From contig JAKDUK010000003.1 of assembly GCA_030457765.1 (NCBI GenBank), forward strand, positions 84,795 through 148,794: DNA of 64,000 nt, given 5' to 3'. The DNA is from Marinobacter sp. Lineage in GTDB: Bacteria > Pseudomonadota > Gammaproteobacteria > Pseudomonadales > Oleiphilaceae. Below are positions 40,028 to 49,813 of this stretch, in pieces (the first letter of the stretch is position 1; every line of letters begins with the position of its first letter). A program made the translations under genes and the position numbers. The notes beneath the pieces were generated by a model. The model was not told the origin of the DNA and ran no database searches. It saw only the letters and a list, made by a program, of their open reading frames with translations.

Positions 40028-40354
40028 TCAGGCCTCGGCTTGCTTGGCAGCTTCTTTTACAAGTGTTGCCAGTTCGCCATTTTCGGACATTTCCATGATG
40101 ATATCGCAACCACCAACCAATTCACCATTCACATAGAGCTGCGGGTAAGTCGGCCAGCTTGAGTAGACTTTCAGACCCTCGCGCAGCTCTTGGTTATCAA
40201 GAATGTTCACGAACGCAAAGCGCTCACCGCACGCCATCAGAGCCTGCGACGTTTTAGAAGAAAAGCCACATTGTGGTGCTTGGGGCGACCCTTTCATGTA
40301 CAGAATGATTGGGTTTTCTGACAATTGAGTTTTAATGGTTTCGTTAATGTCCAT
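40028..40354 (-). CDS. grxD: Monothiol glutaredoxin (Grx4/GrxD family)
   Basis: The 108-residue protein has the CGFS active site (PQCGFSS) with the conserved ILYMKGSPQAP before it. WPTYPQLYVNGELVGGCDI is near the C-terminus. CGFS glutaredoxins bind [2Fe-2S] clusters with glutathione and work with BolA in iron-sulfur trafficking. The ATG at 40354 has AGAGG at nine bases. One at 40360 is too close to it. Confidence 0.95.
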   Translation of the reverse strand: MDINETIKTQLSENPIILYMKGSPQAPQCGFSSKTSQALMACGERFAFVNILDNQELREGLKVYSSWPTYPQLYVNGELVGGCDIIMEMSENGELATLVKEAAKQAEA

Positions 40355-40587
40355 AAACATTTACCTCTGGTTAAAAGGAACCGCTTATTTGCGCTGTTGC
40401 AACTATGCTTACTGACACTCATTGTACACGTCGGGCGAGCCGCTCAACAAACCTCACAATTTGACGCAGGGCAAGGCCTGCGCCCGCAGCGTTGTCATCA
40501 CTGACGCGAAGGGCTAGACTTAACGCCCCCGTTTTTTTCACTGGTAATTATACTCATCCTGGGCTTCACCAAGGTAAGGGCCACCCT

Positions 40588-41502
40588 ATGGCAGCAAGGC
40601 ATTTTCTGACACTGAATGACATGACCACAACCGAGCTGGAAGACTTGGTGGATCATGGCACCAGGCTCCGGAACGAATGGCGCCAAGGCACAACCAGAAA
40701 CTCATTGCAAAACCGGGTGCTGGCGATGATTTTTGAGAAGTCCTCAACCCGCACCCGGGTTTCCTTTGAGGCCGGCATGACCCAGCTTGGTGGTTCTGCT
40801 ATGTTTCTTTCTCCAAGAGACACGCAACTGGGCCGCGGTGAACCAATAGAAGACTCCGCCATTGTGATCTCCAGCATGGTAGATGCGGTGATGATCCGCA
40901 CCTTTGCCCATGAAACGGTTGAGTCATTTGCAAAGGCTTCAAGGGCACCAGTTATCAATGCCCTGACAGATGAATTTCACCCCTGCCAACTGCTGGCAGA
41001 CATGCAGACTTATCGCGAACATCGCGGCAGCATACGGGGTGCAACGGTTGCCTGGATCGGCGATGGCAATAATATGTGTCACTCCTATATCAATGCCGCC
41101 CAACAGTTTGGCTTTCACCTGAACATAGCCACGCCTGAAGGCTACGAGCCGAATGCAGAACTGCTCAAGGCTCACAGCTCTTGTGTAACAGTCATGCGCG
41201 AGCCAGCAGAAGCTGCCCGCAATGCCAATTTGCTGGTTACCGATGTGTGGGCGTCCATGGGCCAGGAAGACGAGCAAAAGGCTCGCGAAAAAGCCTTTAG
41301 CAACTATCAAATCAACCAAGTGTTGATGGATGTAGCCGATAAAGACGCACTACTCATGCATTGTTTGCCCGCTCACCGTGGCGAGGAAATCTCTGCAGAC
41401 ATGATCGAGCATCCCAACTCCGTCATTTGGGACGAGGCTGAAAACCGGCTTCACGCCCAGAAAGCTCTGCTGGAATTCCTGATACTGAACCGCCTGGACT
41501 AA
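40588..41502 (+). CDS. argF: Ornithine carbamoyltransferase
   Basis: The 304-residue enzyme shows the carbamoyl phosphate loop [12 protein letters not shown], the HPCQLLADM motif and the ornithine loop [10 protein letters not shown]. It makes citrulline from ornithine and carbamoyl phosphate in arginine synthesis. The start is the ATG at 40588 with AAGGTAAGG upstream; the frame runs further upstream without family resemblance. It is followed five bases later by an ABC ATPase gene. Confidence 0.96.
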   Translation: MAARHFLTLNDMTTTELEDLVDHGTRLRNEWRQGTTRNSLQNRVLAMIFEKSSTRTRVSFEAGMTQLGGSAMFLSPRDTQLGRGEPIEDSAIVISSMVDAVMIRTFAHETVESFAKASRAPVINALTDEFHPCQLLADMQTYREHRGSIRGATVAWIGDGNNMCHSYINAAQQFGFHLNIATPEGYEPNAELLKAHSSCVTVMREPAEAARNANLLVTDVWASMGQEDEQKAREKAFSNYQINQVLMDVADKDALLMHCLPAHRGEEISADMIEHPNSVIWDEAENRLHAQKALLEFLILNRLD

Positions 41503-41507
41503 GTTTT

Positions 41508-42581
41508 ATGAGCCCCTCCGAAACGACCACTGATAACTGGTTGCTTGAAGTCAACAACCTAACGTGCGGCTATGGGGGAGTTGACGTTGTAAAAGATGTC
41601 AACTTCGCGCTCAGCTATGGGGATATTGGCTGCTTGTTAGGACCAAGCGGTTGCGGTAAAAGCACCATTTTGCGGGCCCTGGCCGGGTTTCTTCCCCTGA
41701 CGGGAGGAGAGATCAGCTTACAATCTCAACAAATCAGCCTGCCCGGCCGCACACTTGCTCCCGAAAAACGTCGCATTGGTATGGTTTTTCAGGATTATGC
41801 TCTGTTCCCGCACCTGAGCATTGCCGATAACGTGGGCTTCGGATTACGGGGGCTGAGCAAAACCGAGAAGCGCAGCAAGGTTATGGAACTGCTTCACGTG
41901 GTTCATCTGCAGGATTTGGCAGACAGCTACCCGCACCAACTCTCTGGTGGTCAGCAACAACGGGTGGCTCTGGCACGGGCCCTTGCACCAGAGCCAACAC
42001 TGATTCTGCTCGACGAACCATTTTCCAATCTGGATGCCGACCTGCGCCGCAGACTCAGCCTGGACGTTCGCGACATCCTGAAAACGTTAGGCATTAGCGC
42101 TATTCTGGTTACCCACGATCAGCAAGAAGCCTTTGCCATGTGTGACCAGGTTGCAGTGCTTCAAAGCGGTAAAATCCAACAATGGGATGTGCCCTACAAC
42201 CTGTATCACGAACCGGCCAACCGGTTTGTGGCGAGTTTTGTTGGACAAGGCGGCTTTGTTCCGGGAAAGGCAGTAGGGCCAGATATTATAGAATCCGAGC
42301 TGGGCGTACTTCACGGCAACCGTGCCTATAATTGGCCACCGGGCACTCTGGTGGACGTACTCATTCGCCCGGACGATATTGTCTATGATGCGGATTCAGA
42401 CTTGCGACCGAAAGTCGTTGAAAAAACCTTTGCAGGTACCTCCACGCTTTATCGCTTCCGTTGCTCTGAAGACACAGAATTTGAGACGCTGTTCCGCAGC
42501 CATTTGGATTTCAATTTGGGCGAAACAGTACCGGTCAGAGTAGAAGCCGACCACCTTATTGCCTTTGAACGCAATAGCTGA
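41508..42581 (+). CDS. ABC transporter ATP-binding protein (FbpC/PotA-like, permease not adjacent)
   Basis: The 357-residue ATPase has Walker A (GPSGCGKST), the signature LSGGQQQR, Walker B (LILLDEPFSNLD) and a switch His (VTHDQQEA). It also has a C-terminal TOBE-type regulatory domain (about residues 250-357, with LIRPDDIVYD). This CUT1/Fe3+ subfamily usually works with a permease and binding protein. None is present here. It is coupled to argF by five bases. Its substrate cannot be told from sequence. Confidence 0.9.
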   Translation: MSPSETTTDNWLLEVNNLTCGYGGVDVVKDVNFALSYGDIGCLLGPSGCGKSTILRALAGFLPLTGGEISLQSQQISLPGRTLAPEKRRIGMVFQDYALFPHLSIADNVGFGLRGLSKTEKRSKVMELLHVVHLQDLADSYPHQLSGGQQQRVALARALAPEPTLILLDEPFSNLDADLRRRLSLDVRDILKTLGISAILVTHDQQEAFAMCDQVAVLQSGKIQQWDVPYNLYHEPANRFVASFVGQGGFVPGKAVGPDIIESELGVLHGNRAYNWPPGTLVDVLIRPDDIVYDADSDLRPKVVEKTFAGTSTLYRFRCSEDTEFETLFRSHLDFNLGETVPVRVEADHLIAFERNS

Positions 42582-42602
42582 AAAGCCCAGAACAAAGGTT
42601 CT

Positions 42603-44084
42603 TCAGTTATTGCAGACACGCTCGATAGCGTCTAACCACCCGGCATAAAGTGACTCGCGCAGTGCTGGGCGCATGTCTGCATGAAACTGTCGTTCGCACT
42701 CCCAAAGCTCTGAAATCTGCTCCAAGCTGCTGTAAACACCGGTTTGCAAGCCGGCAAGATACGCGGCTCCCAGCGCTGTTGTTTCGGTTATCCGGGGGCG
42801 GTCAACCGTCACATTCAGAATGTCTGCCAAAAACTGCATCAACCAGTCGTTAACCACCATGCCGCCGTCTACCCGAAGCGACGCCAGAGCCGCACCGTCA
42901 TTCTGGATTGCCCGCACCAAATCCTTAGTCTGATAACACACTGACTGCAGCCCGGCTGTCACAATTTCGCCGATCCCGGTGTCCCGCGTTAGCCCCATAA
43001 TGGCGCCACGGGCATGGGGATCCCAGTGAGGTGCGCCCAGCCCAGTAAACGCAGGTACTAAGTACACCGGGTTATCCACCCCTACGGCTTGTGCATGGGC
43101 GGCAGACTCGTTGGCATGCTCAATCAGTTTTAAACCGTCACGTAACCACTGCATGGCTGCTCCTGCCACAAAAATACTGCCTTCCACCGCGTAACACGGT
43201 TTGCCATTCAGGCGGTACGCCACGGTTGTAAGCAGGCGATTCTCAGACCGAACGGCTTTAGGCCCGGTATTAACCATTAAAAAACAACCTGTGCCGTAGG
43301 TGCTTTTGGCCATGCCCGGCTCAAAACAGGCCTGGCCAATCAGCGCAGCTTGTTGATCACCCGCAATACCCGCTACCGTAACCGGCGCACCAAGCCATTT
43401 GGCATCGGTTTGGCCGTAGTGAGCAGCACTGTCGAGAACATCCGGCAACAAAGATTTGGGCACTCGAAACAGCGATAGCAACTCATCGTCCCACACCTGC
43501 TCGTGAATATTGAACAGCGCCGTTCGGGAGGCGTTGGTAGCGTCAGTGGAATGCGAACGACCACAGGTCAAGTTCCAAAGCAGCCAGCTGTCTACGGTGC
43601 CAAACGCTAGCTCACCCGCTTCTGCCCGAGCGCGGGCGCCTTCCACGTTATCCAGTAACCAGGCAATCTTGGTGGCTGAGAAGTAGGGGTCAATTAACAG
43701 GCCCGTACGCTCAACGACATTTCCCTCATGGCCATCAGTTTTCAGCTTGGTGCACAGTGAGGCTGTGCGCCTGTCCTGCCATACAATGGCTCGATGAATC
43801 GGTTTGCCTGAGGCCCGCTCCCAGATGACCGTGGTTTCTCGCTGGTTAGTAATGCCGATCCCTGCAAGCTCTGAGGCCTCAATGGATGCTTTCTCAAGAG
43901 CACTGCGACAAACAGCCAGGGTGCTTTCCCAGATGTCCTCAGCATCATGCTCCACCCATCCATCCTGAGGGAAATACTGACAAAACTCCCGTTGGTCCGT
44001 AGCAACACTGGTGCCATTCTGGTTGAAGATAATGGCTCGCGAGCTAGTGGTTCCCTGGTCGATGGCAAGCAGATATCGGGTCAT
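42603..44084 (-). CDS. glpK: Glycerol kinase
   Basis: The 493-residue FGGY kinase has the family start [16 protein letters not shown], the active-site WQDRRT and the adenosine-binding motif [15 protein letters not shown]. It phosphorylates glycerol to glycerol 3-phosphate. The second of two ATGs (44084) is chosen because AGGA lies six bases before it. No glpF, glpD or glpR is adjacent. Confidence 0.97.
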   Translation of the reverse strand: MTRYLLAIDQGTTSSRAIIFNQNGTSVATDQREFCQYFPQDGWVEHDAEDIWESTLAVCRSALEKASIEASELAGIGITNQRETTVIWERASGKPIHRAIVWQDRRTASLCTKLKTDGHEGNVVERTGLLIDPYFSATKIAWLLDNVEGARARAEAGELAFGTVDSWLLWNLTCGRSHSTDATNASRTALFNIHEQVWDDELLSLFRVPKSLLPDVLDSAAHYGQTDAKWLGAPVTVAGIAGDQQAALIGQACFEPGMAKSTYGTGCFLMVNTGPKAVRSENRLLTTVAYRLNGKPCYAVEGSIFVAGAAMQWLRDGLKLIEHANESAAHAQAVGVDNPVYLVPAFTGLGAPHWDPHARGAIMGLTRDTGIGEIVTAGLQSVCYQTKDLVRAIQNDGAALASLRVDGGMVVNDWLMQFLADILNVTVDRPRITETTALGAAYLAGLQTGVYSSLEQISELWECERQFHADMRPALRESLYAGWLDAIERVCNN

Positions 44085-44194
44085 CATAAATCCTGGTGTC
44101 CGGTCGTTTACCGGATTCTACCAGCAGGTTCTTTGGAAGAAGAGTATTGTTGACATGGCAGAAGGGAAATACAGAGAAGAAAATGCAGGGATGC

Positions 44195-44231
44195 TCGAAA
44201 AAAAGAAAAAAAAGGGCCGGAAAGCCGACCC
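44195..44231 (-). terminator. Rho-independent terminator downstream of the RstAB-like operon
   Basis: On the minus strand GGGTCGG-CTTT-CCGGCCC forms a seven-pair stem with one G-T pair, followed by eight T's and TCTTTTTTT. It lies about 160 bases after the kinase stop. The remaining roughly 300-base stretch between glpK and the kinase gene shows nothing else recognised. Confidence 0.85.
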
Positions 44232-44391
44232 TCAAATGACGAATGAAACAAGGAAAATTCGTAAGAACCACAACCTAGAAAAGTCATCTCTTACAGGTTT
44301 AATTATCGGCGCCTGCCGCAGGTCTTTCAGTAGTGCTTGTGTAGTCGCTTTGTTACATCAGGTGAGGGATTGGGATGTGCTTCACACCACC

Positions 44392-45957
44392 TCACAGTTC
44401 CGGCTCTATCGGCTTTTTGCGCGGCCAGACCAAGCTAAAGCGGGCACCGCCAAGATCGTTGCTTCGGCTTACAAAAGCCTGCCCGTTATGCCAGTACAAA
44501 ATACGGCGCACGATAGACAAACCAAGCCCATAGCCACCAGAGGTACGGGTACGGCTGTCGTCGAGCCGGGAAAACGCAGTAAACACTTTTTCCCATTCGT
44601 CTTCCGGAATACCCGGGCCATCATCTTCTACATCAACGCGACAGTGATCTTCATCAATTTGGCAACGGATAAGCACCCGGCCCGAGGCATAACGCCCAGC
44701 ATTTCCCACAAGGTTTTGAATAGCCCGGTGAATATAGCGTGGCTCCACATCGGCTAATCCTAAGCTCTCGGTGGTTTCGTCGATCTCACCCTCAATACTT
44801 AAAGCAGGACGCACACGCTGCTGCTCGCTAACAACCTGTCTCACTATGTTGGTTACGGACGCTTCTTCAAGGGCAAAAACAGGGCCTCCCTGCTCAAGCC
44901 GAGCATAGGTGAGGATCTCATCAATCAGCTCGTCCAACTCCTGTATATCGCCATCAATACCATCAAGTTGTTTTTGCAGAGCCTCTTGGCCTTGGCAGTC
45001 CTCAATCATTTGCACGCCAAAACGAATGCGAGCCACCGGCGTTCTCAGTTCGTGGGATACCGCATGAATCATTTCGCGTTGAACATTTACCAAGCGCTGT
45101 ATATGTTCCGCCATACCATTAAAAGCGACGGCTAACCGAGAAACCGTCGTGCCTTTATTGGCTTCTACACGAGCGCCCATTTCACCCCGGGCAATTCGCA
45201 CAGCCACCGATTCCACTTTACGCAGGTTTCTGTCCAGCCCCCTGAGCGCAAGCACCAGCGACAACGCCAAAACACTTCCTGACACCATTAACAACAGGAG
45301 AACAACTGGCCAGGCCCAGGGATCAAATGGTGCGGGCAAAACCACCTGAACCAGTTCGCCGTCTGCTAACTGAACCAGCACCTGCCCCTGTCCGTTGTCG
45401 AAATAAAACGCCAGGCCGCGATTATAAACCCGCTCCAATATCTCATCATGCGGCAACGCCGTTTGGCCATGCTCTTTCACATCAACGCCTAAACCTGCGG
45501 TAAGCCGCTCTACTACTCTTTTGCGCTCTTCCGGACTAGCCGAGTCCAGGTGTTGGCGCAAGATCTGTGCAGATACGATTGCAATGTCCCGATAGGGTTG
45601 AGATAACCTAAGCTGCGTAGCGTCACCGTGAAACCCGGCTATCAAAAACCGGTAACCCAAGCGGCCTTCAACCGCCACTACCTGACCATAACCCAAGCGC
45701 TCTCGAATAACCGGTGAAAGCGGTTTTCGGCCAGCCTGCGTGACACTGAAATCGTACTGAGAAAAAAGCCAGTGGTATTGCTGTTCAGGTGCAGGCGAAT
45801 GGGCCAGCCACCGCATCAACGGCTCAGAAAAGCGCTCATGCCAGAACTGTGAACGTACAGAGTTAACACCTATAAACAAAACAATACACAGCAGTGTTAC
45901 TAGCGCTGTAAGGCCGGCAAGACGAGCGTATAACTTGAGGAAAAACTTCAGGGGCAT
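44392..45957 (-). CDS. RstB/BaeS-like sensor histidine kinase
   Basis: The 521-residue kinase has an N-terminal membrane helix (LTALVTLLCIVLFIGV), a periplasmic sensor domain of some 220 residues and a second helix (WPVVLLLLMVSGSVLALSLV). HAMP, HisKA (MIHAVSHELRTPVARIRFGV) and HATPase boxes (IQNLVGNAGRYA, VEDDGPGIP, GYGLGLSIV) follow. The ELRTPVARIRF variant resembles RstB. It is downstream of its cognate regulator, 66 bases apart. The ATG at 45957 is chosen for an upstream AGGG, over one at 46011. Confidence 0.88.
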   Translation of the reverse strand: MPLKFFLKLYARLAGLTALVTLLCIVLFIGVNSVRSQFWHERFSEPLMRWLAHSPAPEQQYHWLFSQYDFSVTQAGRKPLSPVIRERLGYGQVVAVEGRLGYRFLIAGFHGDATQLRLSQPYRDIAIVSAQILRQHLDSASPEERKRVVERLTAGLGVDVKEHGQTALPHDEILERVYNRGLAFYFDNGQGQVLVQLADGELVQVVLPAPFDPWAWPVVLLLLMVSGSVLALSLVLALRGLDRNLRKVESVAVRIARGEMGARVEANKGTTVSRLAVAFNGMAEHIQRLVNVQREMIHAVSHELRTPVARIRFGVQMIEDCQGQEALQKQLDGIDGDIQELDELIDEILTYARLEQGGPVFALEEASVTNIVRQVVSEQQRVRPALSIEGEIDETTESLGLADVEPRYIHRAIQNLVGNAGRYASGRVLIRCQIDEDHCRVDVEDDGPGIPEDEWEKVFTAFSRLDDSRTRTSGGYGLGLSIVRRILYWHNGQAFVSRSNDLGGARFSLVWPRKKPIEPEL

Positions 45958-46023
45958 GTCGACAAACCCTGGCAGGGAAGCGCGTCGACCGGACCACCCG
46001 TGCCAACGCATAAAACCAAATTG

Positions 46024-46761
46024 TCAGGCTTCTTTCACAAACAGATAACCTTTACTTCGCACTGTTTTGATCCTGCGGGGATGAACGGGGTCGTCGCCGA
46101 TTTTCGGGCGAATCCGGGAAACGCGAACATCGATGGATCTATCCTGGCCGTCGTATTCGATACCCCGCAAAGCGGTAAAAATTTCTTCCCGACTCAACAC
46201 GCGGCCAGCATTACTTGCCAGCAGCCAGAGCAGATCGAACTCCGCACTGGTCAGGTCAATGCTTTCGTCGTTCAGCCAGGCCTCACGCATGGAGCGGTCT
46301 ACTATCAGATCGTTAAACTGCAGGCGCGAAGGCTCTTCACCGCTTTCTTCATCTGCACCGTTTTGCGAACTCTCCGTCACTCGACGCAGCATGGCGCGAA
46401 TACGGGCAAGCAGCACGCGTGGCTTAACGGGCTTACTGATGTAATCATCTGCACCCATTTCCAGCCCAAGCACCTGATCCAAGTCGTCAGTGCGTGCAGT
46501 GAGCATGATGATGGGGCCAGAATAATAAGGCCGTACACGGCGGCAAATTGAAAGGCCATCTTCCCCAGGTAACATCAGATCAAGCACTACAAGATCCGGC
46601 TGCTCATTACGGATCCGTTCTACGGCTGGGCTTCCATGCGTTTCGAGTGACACAGCCAAGCCGTTGCTCTCGAGGTATTCACGGGTCAGCTCGGCCAGTC
46701 GCTCATCATCTTCGACAATAAGAATTCGCCAACTTTCGTTTGTCTGTTCCACGCGGTCCAT
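46024..46761 (-). CDS. RstA-like OmpR-family response regulator
   Basis: The 245-residue protein has a receiver domain (ILIVEDDERLAELT, phospho-acceptor Asp in LVVLDLMLPGEDGLS, LTARTDD, Lys in SKPVKPRVLLARI). A winged-helix output domain follows (TSAEFDLLWLLASNAGRVLSREEIF, SIDVRVSRIRPKI). The LEMGADDYI and PRVLLARIRA stretches are close to RstA. It heads the two-gene operon with the kinase. TGTAAC motifs sit in its promoter region. Confidence 0.9.
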   Translation of the reverse strand: MDRVEQTNESWRILIVEDDERLAELTREYLESNGLAVSLETHGSPAVERIRNEQPDLVVLDLMLPGEDGLSICRRVRPYYSGPIIMLTARTDDLDQVLGLEMGADDYISKPVKPRVLLARIRAMLRRVTESSQNGADEESGEEPSRLQFNDLIVDRSMREAWLNDESIDLTSAEFDLLWLLASNAGRVLSREEIFTALRGIEYDGQDRSIDVRVSRIRPKIGDDPVHPRRIKTVRSKGYLFVKEA

Positions 46762-46819
46762 CTCTGATTTTTATCCGGGTTCAGTTTCTTACCTGCTCAA
46801 GACGATACAGGCAACGTAA

Positions 46820-46877
46820 TGTAACAGCAATTGTACATGCTATTCAGAAATATACATGTAACTGCCCTGTTGTTACA
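46820..46877. promoter_or_regulatory. Repeated TGTAAC motifs in front of the RstA-like gene
   Basis: TGTAAC occurs at 46820-46825 and 46857-46862, and its reverse complement GTTACA at 46872-46877. The last two form an inverted pair with a nine-base gap. The enterobacterial RstA box is TACATNTNGTTACA, which contains GTTACA, so an autoregulatory site is possible. None of the three is an exact full box. Confidence 0.35.
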
Positions 46878-46930
46878 GCTGGTCACGATAACTGAACTCT
46901 AGTACCCAGACAGCAACAGCGCCAGCTTGC

Positions 46931-47401
46931 TCAAGATAGTGGCCGGCCCTGTTCAATTTCTTCAGCGGTTGCTTCGCGTCGCTCAATAATCTCCAGATCG
47001 AAATACAGAGTAAAACCGGCCAATGGATGATTGGCATCTATTCTAATGAGGTTGCCATCAATTCCCATTACCTGGACAACCTGAGCGTTATCGCCAGTAT
47101 TGGTCTGAAACTTCATGCCAACATGCAGCTTTTCCACACCTTCAAACATTGAACGGGGAACCTTGCGCACCAGGTCTGCCCTGTGTTCGCCGTAGGCCAT
47201 GGCGGCTGGCACAGTCACCTCCAGACAATCACCGGCATTGCGATCTTTTACCGCCTCTTGAATACCCTCGATTACTCCGGGGCTGCCATATAGAAAGTGC
47301 AAAGGCTCACTACCCTCTGAAGTATCGACTAGCTCGCCGATCTTGTTTTTCAGTACGTAATGAACCGTAAAAACGTCAGGTTTTTCTTGGGAAGCTTGCA
47401 T
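46931..47401 (-). CDS. SlyD-like FKBP-type peptidyl-prolyl isomerase
   Basis: The 156-residue protein has FKBP motifs (TVHYVLKNKIGELVDTS, PLHFLYGSPGVIEGIQEAV, VTVPAAMAYGEH) around the inserted-in-flap domain (VRKVPRSMFEG, VMGIDGNLIRIDANHPLAG). It has a short tail without the His/Cys-rich metal-binding extension of Escherichia SlyD, so it is nearer FkpB/SlpA or tailless SlyD. Its start overlaps the upstream stop by one base (TGATG). Confidence 0.9.
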   Translation of the reverse strand: MQASQEKPDVFTVHYVLKNKIGELVDTSEGSEPLHFLYGSPGVIEGIQEAVKDRNAGDCLEVTVPAAMAYGEHRADLVRKVPRSMFEGVEKLHVGMKFQTNTGDNAQVVQVMGIDGNLIRIDANHPLAGFTLYFDLEIIERREATAEEIEQGRPLS

Positions 47402-49611
47402 CAGGCTTTCGAGTTTCCTGTGTCTGGTGGATTTTTTGTCAAGTTCAGGCCGTGAATCACGAGACGCCGATCTATTTTTTCTCGCAGCCCGGAAGGCTGA
47501 CTCAGGCCCATTCGTTGCAGCAACTCTGCAAACTGGCCCTGTTCATCTTTGGCCCGAATAGCGTGAAAAAGGGTGCGTATCTTACCACGACGAGTGGCCG
47601 TTTCAGATTTGAGTTTGTTCAGGGCTTTGCCCAGTACCAGCTCATGGTCTGTAAAATCCCGCCCAAAGGGAAACGCCGGGAACCAATCGTCGCCACCCGC
47701 CTCGGCAAACGCTCGGGCGATATTCTCTGGCGTGTTGCTCTGCCAACTGCCTGGCAACCGAAACCTGGCATCAACCTTACCGGCCTTCTGAGCCTGGGTT
47801 AGCAAGCCCTGCTGAAAACGGGAATCTGCAATACGGATCAAGCGCAGGTAAACTTGTTCATCTGGTTGACCGCGCAAATCTGCAATACCGTATTCGGTGA
47901 TCACCACATCCCGCAGATGGCGGGGAATGGTGCAATGGCCATAATTGAACACAATGTTCGACACCACCGTACCCTTGGTTTCGCGGGTACTGCGCAAGGT
48001 AATAATGGACCGGGCATCAGGCAGCTCATGAGCCATGGAAACAAAGTTATATTGACCACCCACGCCACTTATTACCCGGCCATCCTCAAGCCCATCAGAA
48101 ATCGCAGCGCCACTGAGTGTGTACATCATGGCCGTATTAATAAATCGGCTGTGTACCCGCTGAGCCGCTTTAAGGCGTTGGTTACCGAATCGGTGATCAT
48201 AAAGATGGTTGATGAAGCTAACACTGGTCATGCAGATACGATCGCGCTCTGCATCAGAAAGCGCCCGTAGCGACTGATAGAACGTCTGGGGGCCAAGATA
48301 AAAGCCGCCGTGCATAACCACGCCGCCAGAAAGCCGATCGCCCAACGCTAAGGTTGACATAGCCTCCCTCGCCTCAGGGTCATTCAAATCAGCCGTTAGC
48401 GAATGCTCTGCAACCAACAGCCGACCACCCTTAAACTCCACCGCACTCTGCAAAATACCGTGGCGCTTCAGCCAGGCCACATCCCTGGCCCGCATGGGGG
48501 AATCAATAAGCCCTTCGTCATGCAGAACATCCAGGGTGGCCAGAGAAATCTGCTCATCAATTTCGCCACGGTTGATCAGTGTTTGCAGGTCAGCATGATC
48601 GTGCACCTCACGCCGCAAAATGCCTGCCTCCATAAGACAGAGAAAGCCATCGACCATCATTTCACTGCAGCCGTACAAACCTTTCTCAAATGGCTCGACT
48701 CCACCTTCTGTCTCCGCCAGAGGGAAGCGTTCCGCAACTTGCAAATGGTCATATACGGCTCGCCAGGCGTCGTTATTCTTATGGCGCACAATAGTGCTGT
48801 GTACAAGTGCCGCGCCCAGGGAACCTATGCCTACCTGTAGCGTACCGCCATCTTTCAATAACGTGCTGGCAAAAAAACCAATCAAATGATCTGCAGGGGT
48901 TATGGCCATTTGGGGTGCAGAAAACAACGGGTACTCTGAAGCCTGATGCTCAAATACCACATCAAATTTGTCTTCAGCTGTGGCTGAATGACGGCCAAAC
49001 CAAGGTAACTGTCGATTGATTTCGCCCACGATGGCTACTGGCACTCCTGTAGCTTCTCGCTCTCGTAGTTTAGGCAGCAGGTCAAGGCTCAAATCCGGGT
49101 TGCAGCTCAGGCTTACCATTCCCGGCGCACCATGCAACTCCCCCGGAGAGATCATCTGAGCCACTACATTAACCCCTGAATTCATCAGGTCACGAACAGC
49201 ATGGGTGTAATTGGTAGATATATAATTTTGCTGCTGACCACGATTGCCCAGATAGCTGCCAGCCTTAAAGAAGAACTCCGACACCTGAACGTTGGGGGGC
49301 AAGCGTTTTTGCGCAACATCACGGGCATATTCCAAAGCAGGAATATCGCCATAAAGGCGTTCCGCAAACGGCCCCATAAAGCGCTGTTCAAGCGAAGATC
49401 CTCCGACCGGTGCCGTCAGTGATAACGCGGTGAATATGTGCAAATTTATCTCCGGGTCGTTTTTTGCCCTTTGATACAACGCATTCACAAAGCGGATGGG
49501 CTTGCCCAAACCCAGAGGCAAACCCAGGGAAATAGTTTTACCAACCCGGCGGATTACTTCATCCACGCAACGCTCTGCGTCACTCAGGCGTTGTCTTCCA
49601 TTTACCGCCAT
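47401..49611 (-). CDS. Acetyl-CoA hydrolase/transferase family protein
   Basis: The 736-residue protein belongs to the acetyl-CoA hydrolase/CoA-transferase family. It shows GTLQVGIGSLGAALVHS, GVGGQYNFVSMAHEL, STRETKGTVVSNIVFNYGH and ITEYGIADLRGQPD, the last likely around the catalytic Glu region. It is longer than ACH1-type enzymes (about 500), with an extra C-terminal part after DLRGQ. The start at 49611 has GAGGA seven bases upstream. Substrate is uncertain. It overlaps a SlyD-like gene by one base. Confidence 0.85.
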   Translation of the reverse strand: MAVNGRQRLSDAERCVDEVIRRVGKTISLGLPLGLGKPIRFVNALYQRAKNDPEINLHIFTALSLTAPVGGSSLEQRFMGPFAERLYGDIPALEYARDVAQKRLPPNVQVSEFFFKAGSYLGNRGQQQNYISTNYTHAVRDLMNSGVNVVAQMISPGELHGAPGMVSLSCNPDLSLDLLPKLREREATGVPVAIVGEINRQLPWFGRHSATAEDKFDVVFEHQASEYPLFSAPQMAITPADHLIGFFASTLLKDGGTLQVGIGSLGAALVHSTIVRHKNNDAWRAVYDHLQVAERFPLAETEGGVEPFEKGLYGCSEMMVDGFLCLMEAGILRREVHDHADLQTLINRGEIDEQISLATLDVLHDEGLIDSPMRARDVAWLKRHGILQSAVEFKGGRLLVAEHSLTADLNDPEAREAMSTLALGDRLSGGVVMHGGFYLGPQTFYQSLRALSDAERDRICMTSVSFINHLYDHRFGNQRLKAAQRVHSRFINTAMMYTLSGAAISDGLEDGRVISGVGGQYNFVSMAHELPDARSIITLRSTRETKGTVVSNIVFNYGHCTIPRHLRDVVITEYGIADLRGQPDEQVYLRLIRIADSRFQQGLLTQAQKAGKVDARFRLPGSWQSNTPENIARAFAEAGGDDWFPAFPFGRDFTDHELVLGKALNKLKSETATRRGKIRTLFHAIRAKDEQGQFAELLQRMGLSQPSGLREKIDRRLVIHGLNLTKNPPDTGNSKA

Positions 49612-49813
49612 ACGAGGTTCCTCATTGATCAATCAGCATGTCATTACTGAAAAGAATCATCACATGACACATGGGCACAAACAATGCATCGGGTCATGAA
49701 TCCGGCGATAAACAAGGGATGTCAAGAAAAACAAGAGGGCAGGAGCAGCATCTACAGAGGAAAATCGGGAAAACGCTGTACGCGCATTGTGCAGGGGCTT
49801 ACCGGCTAATAAA

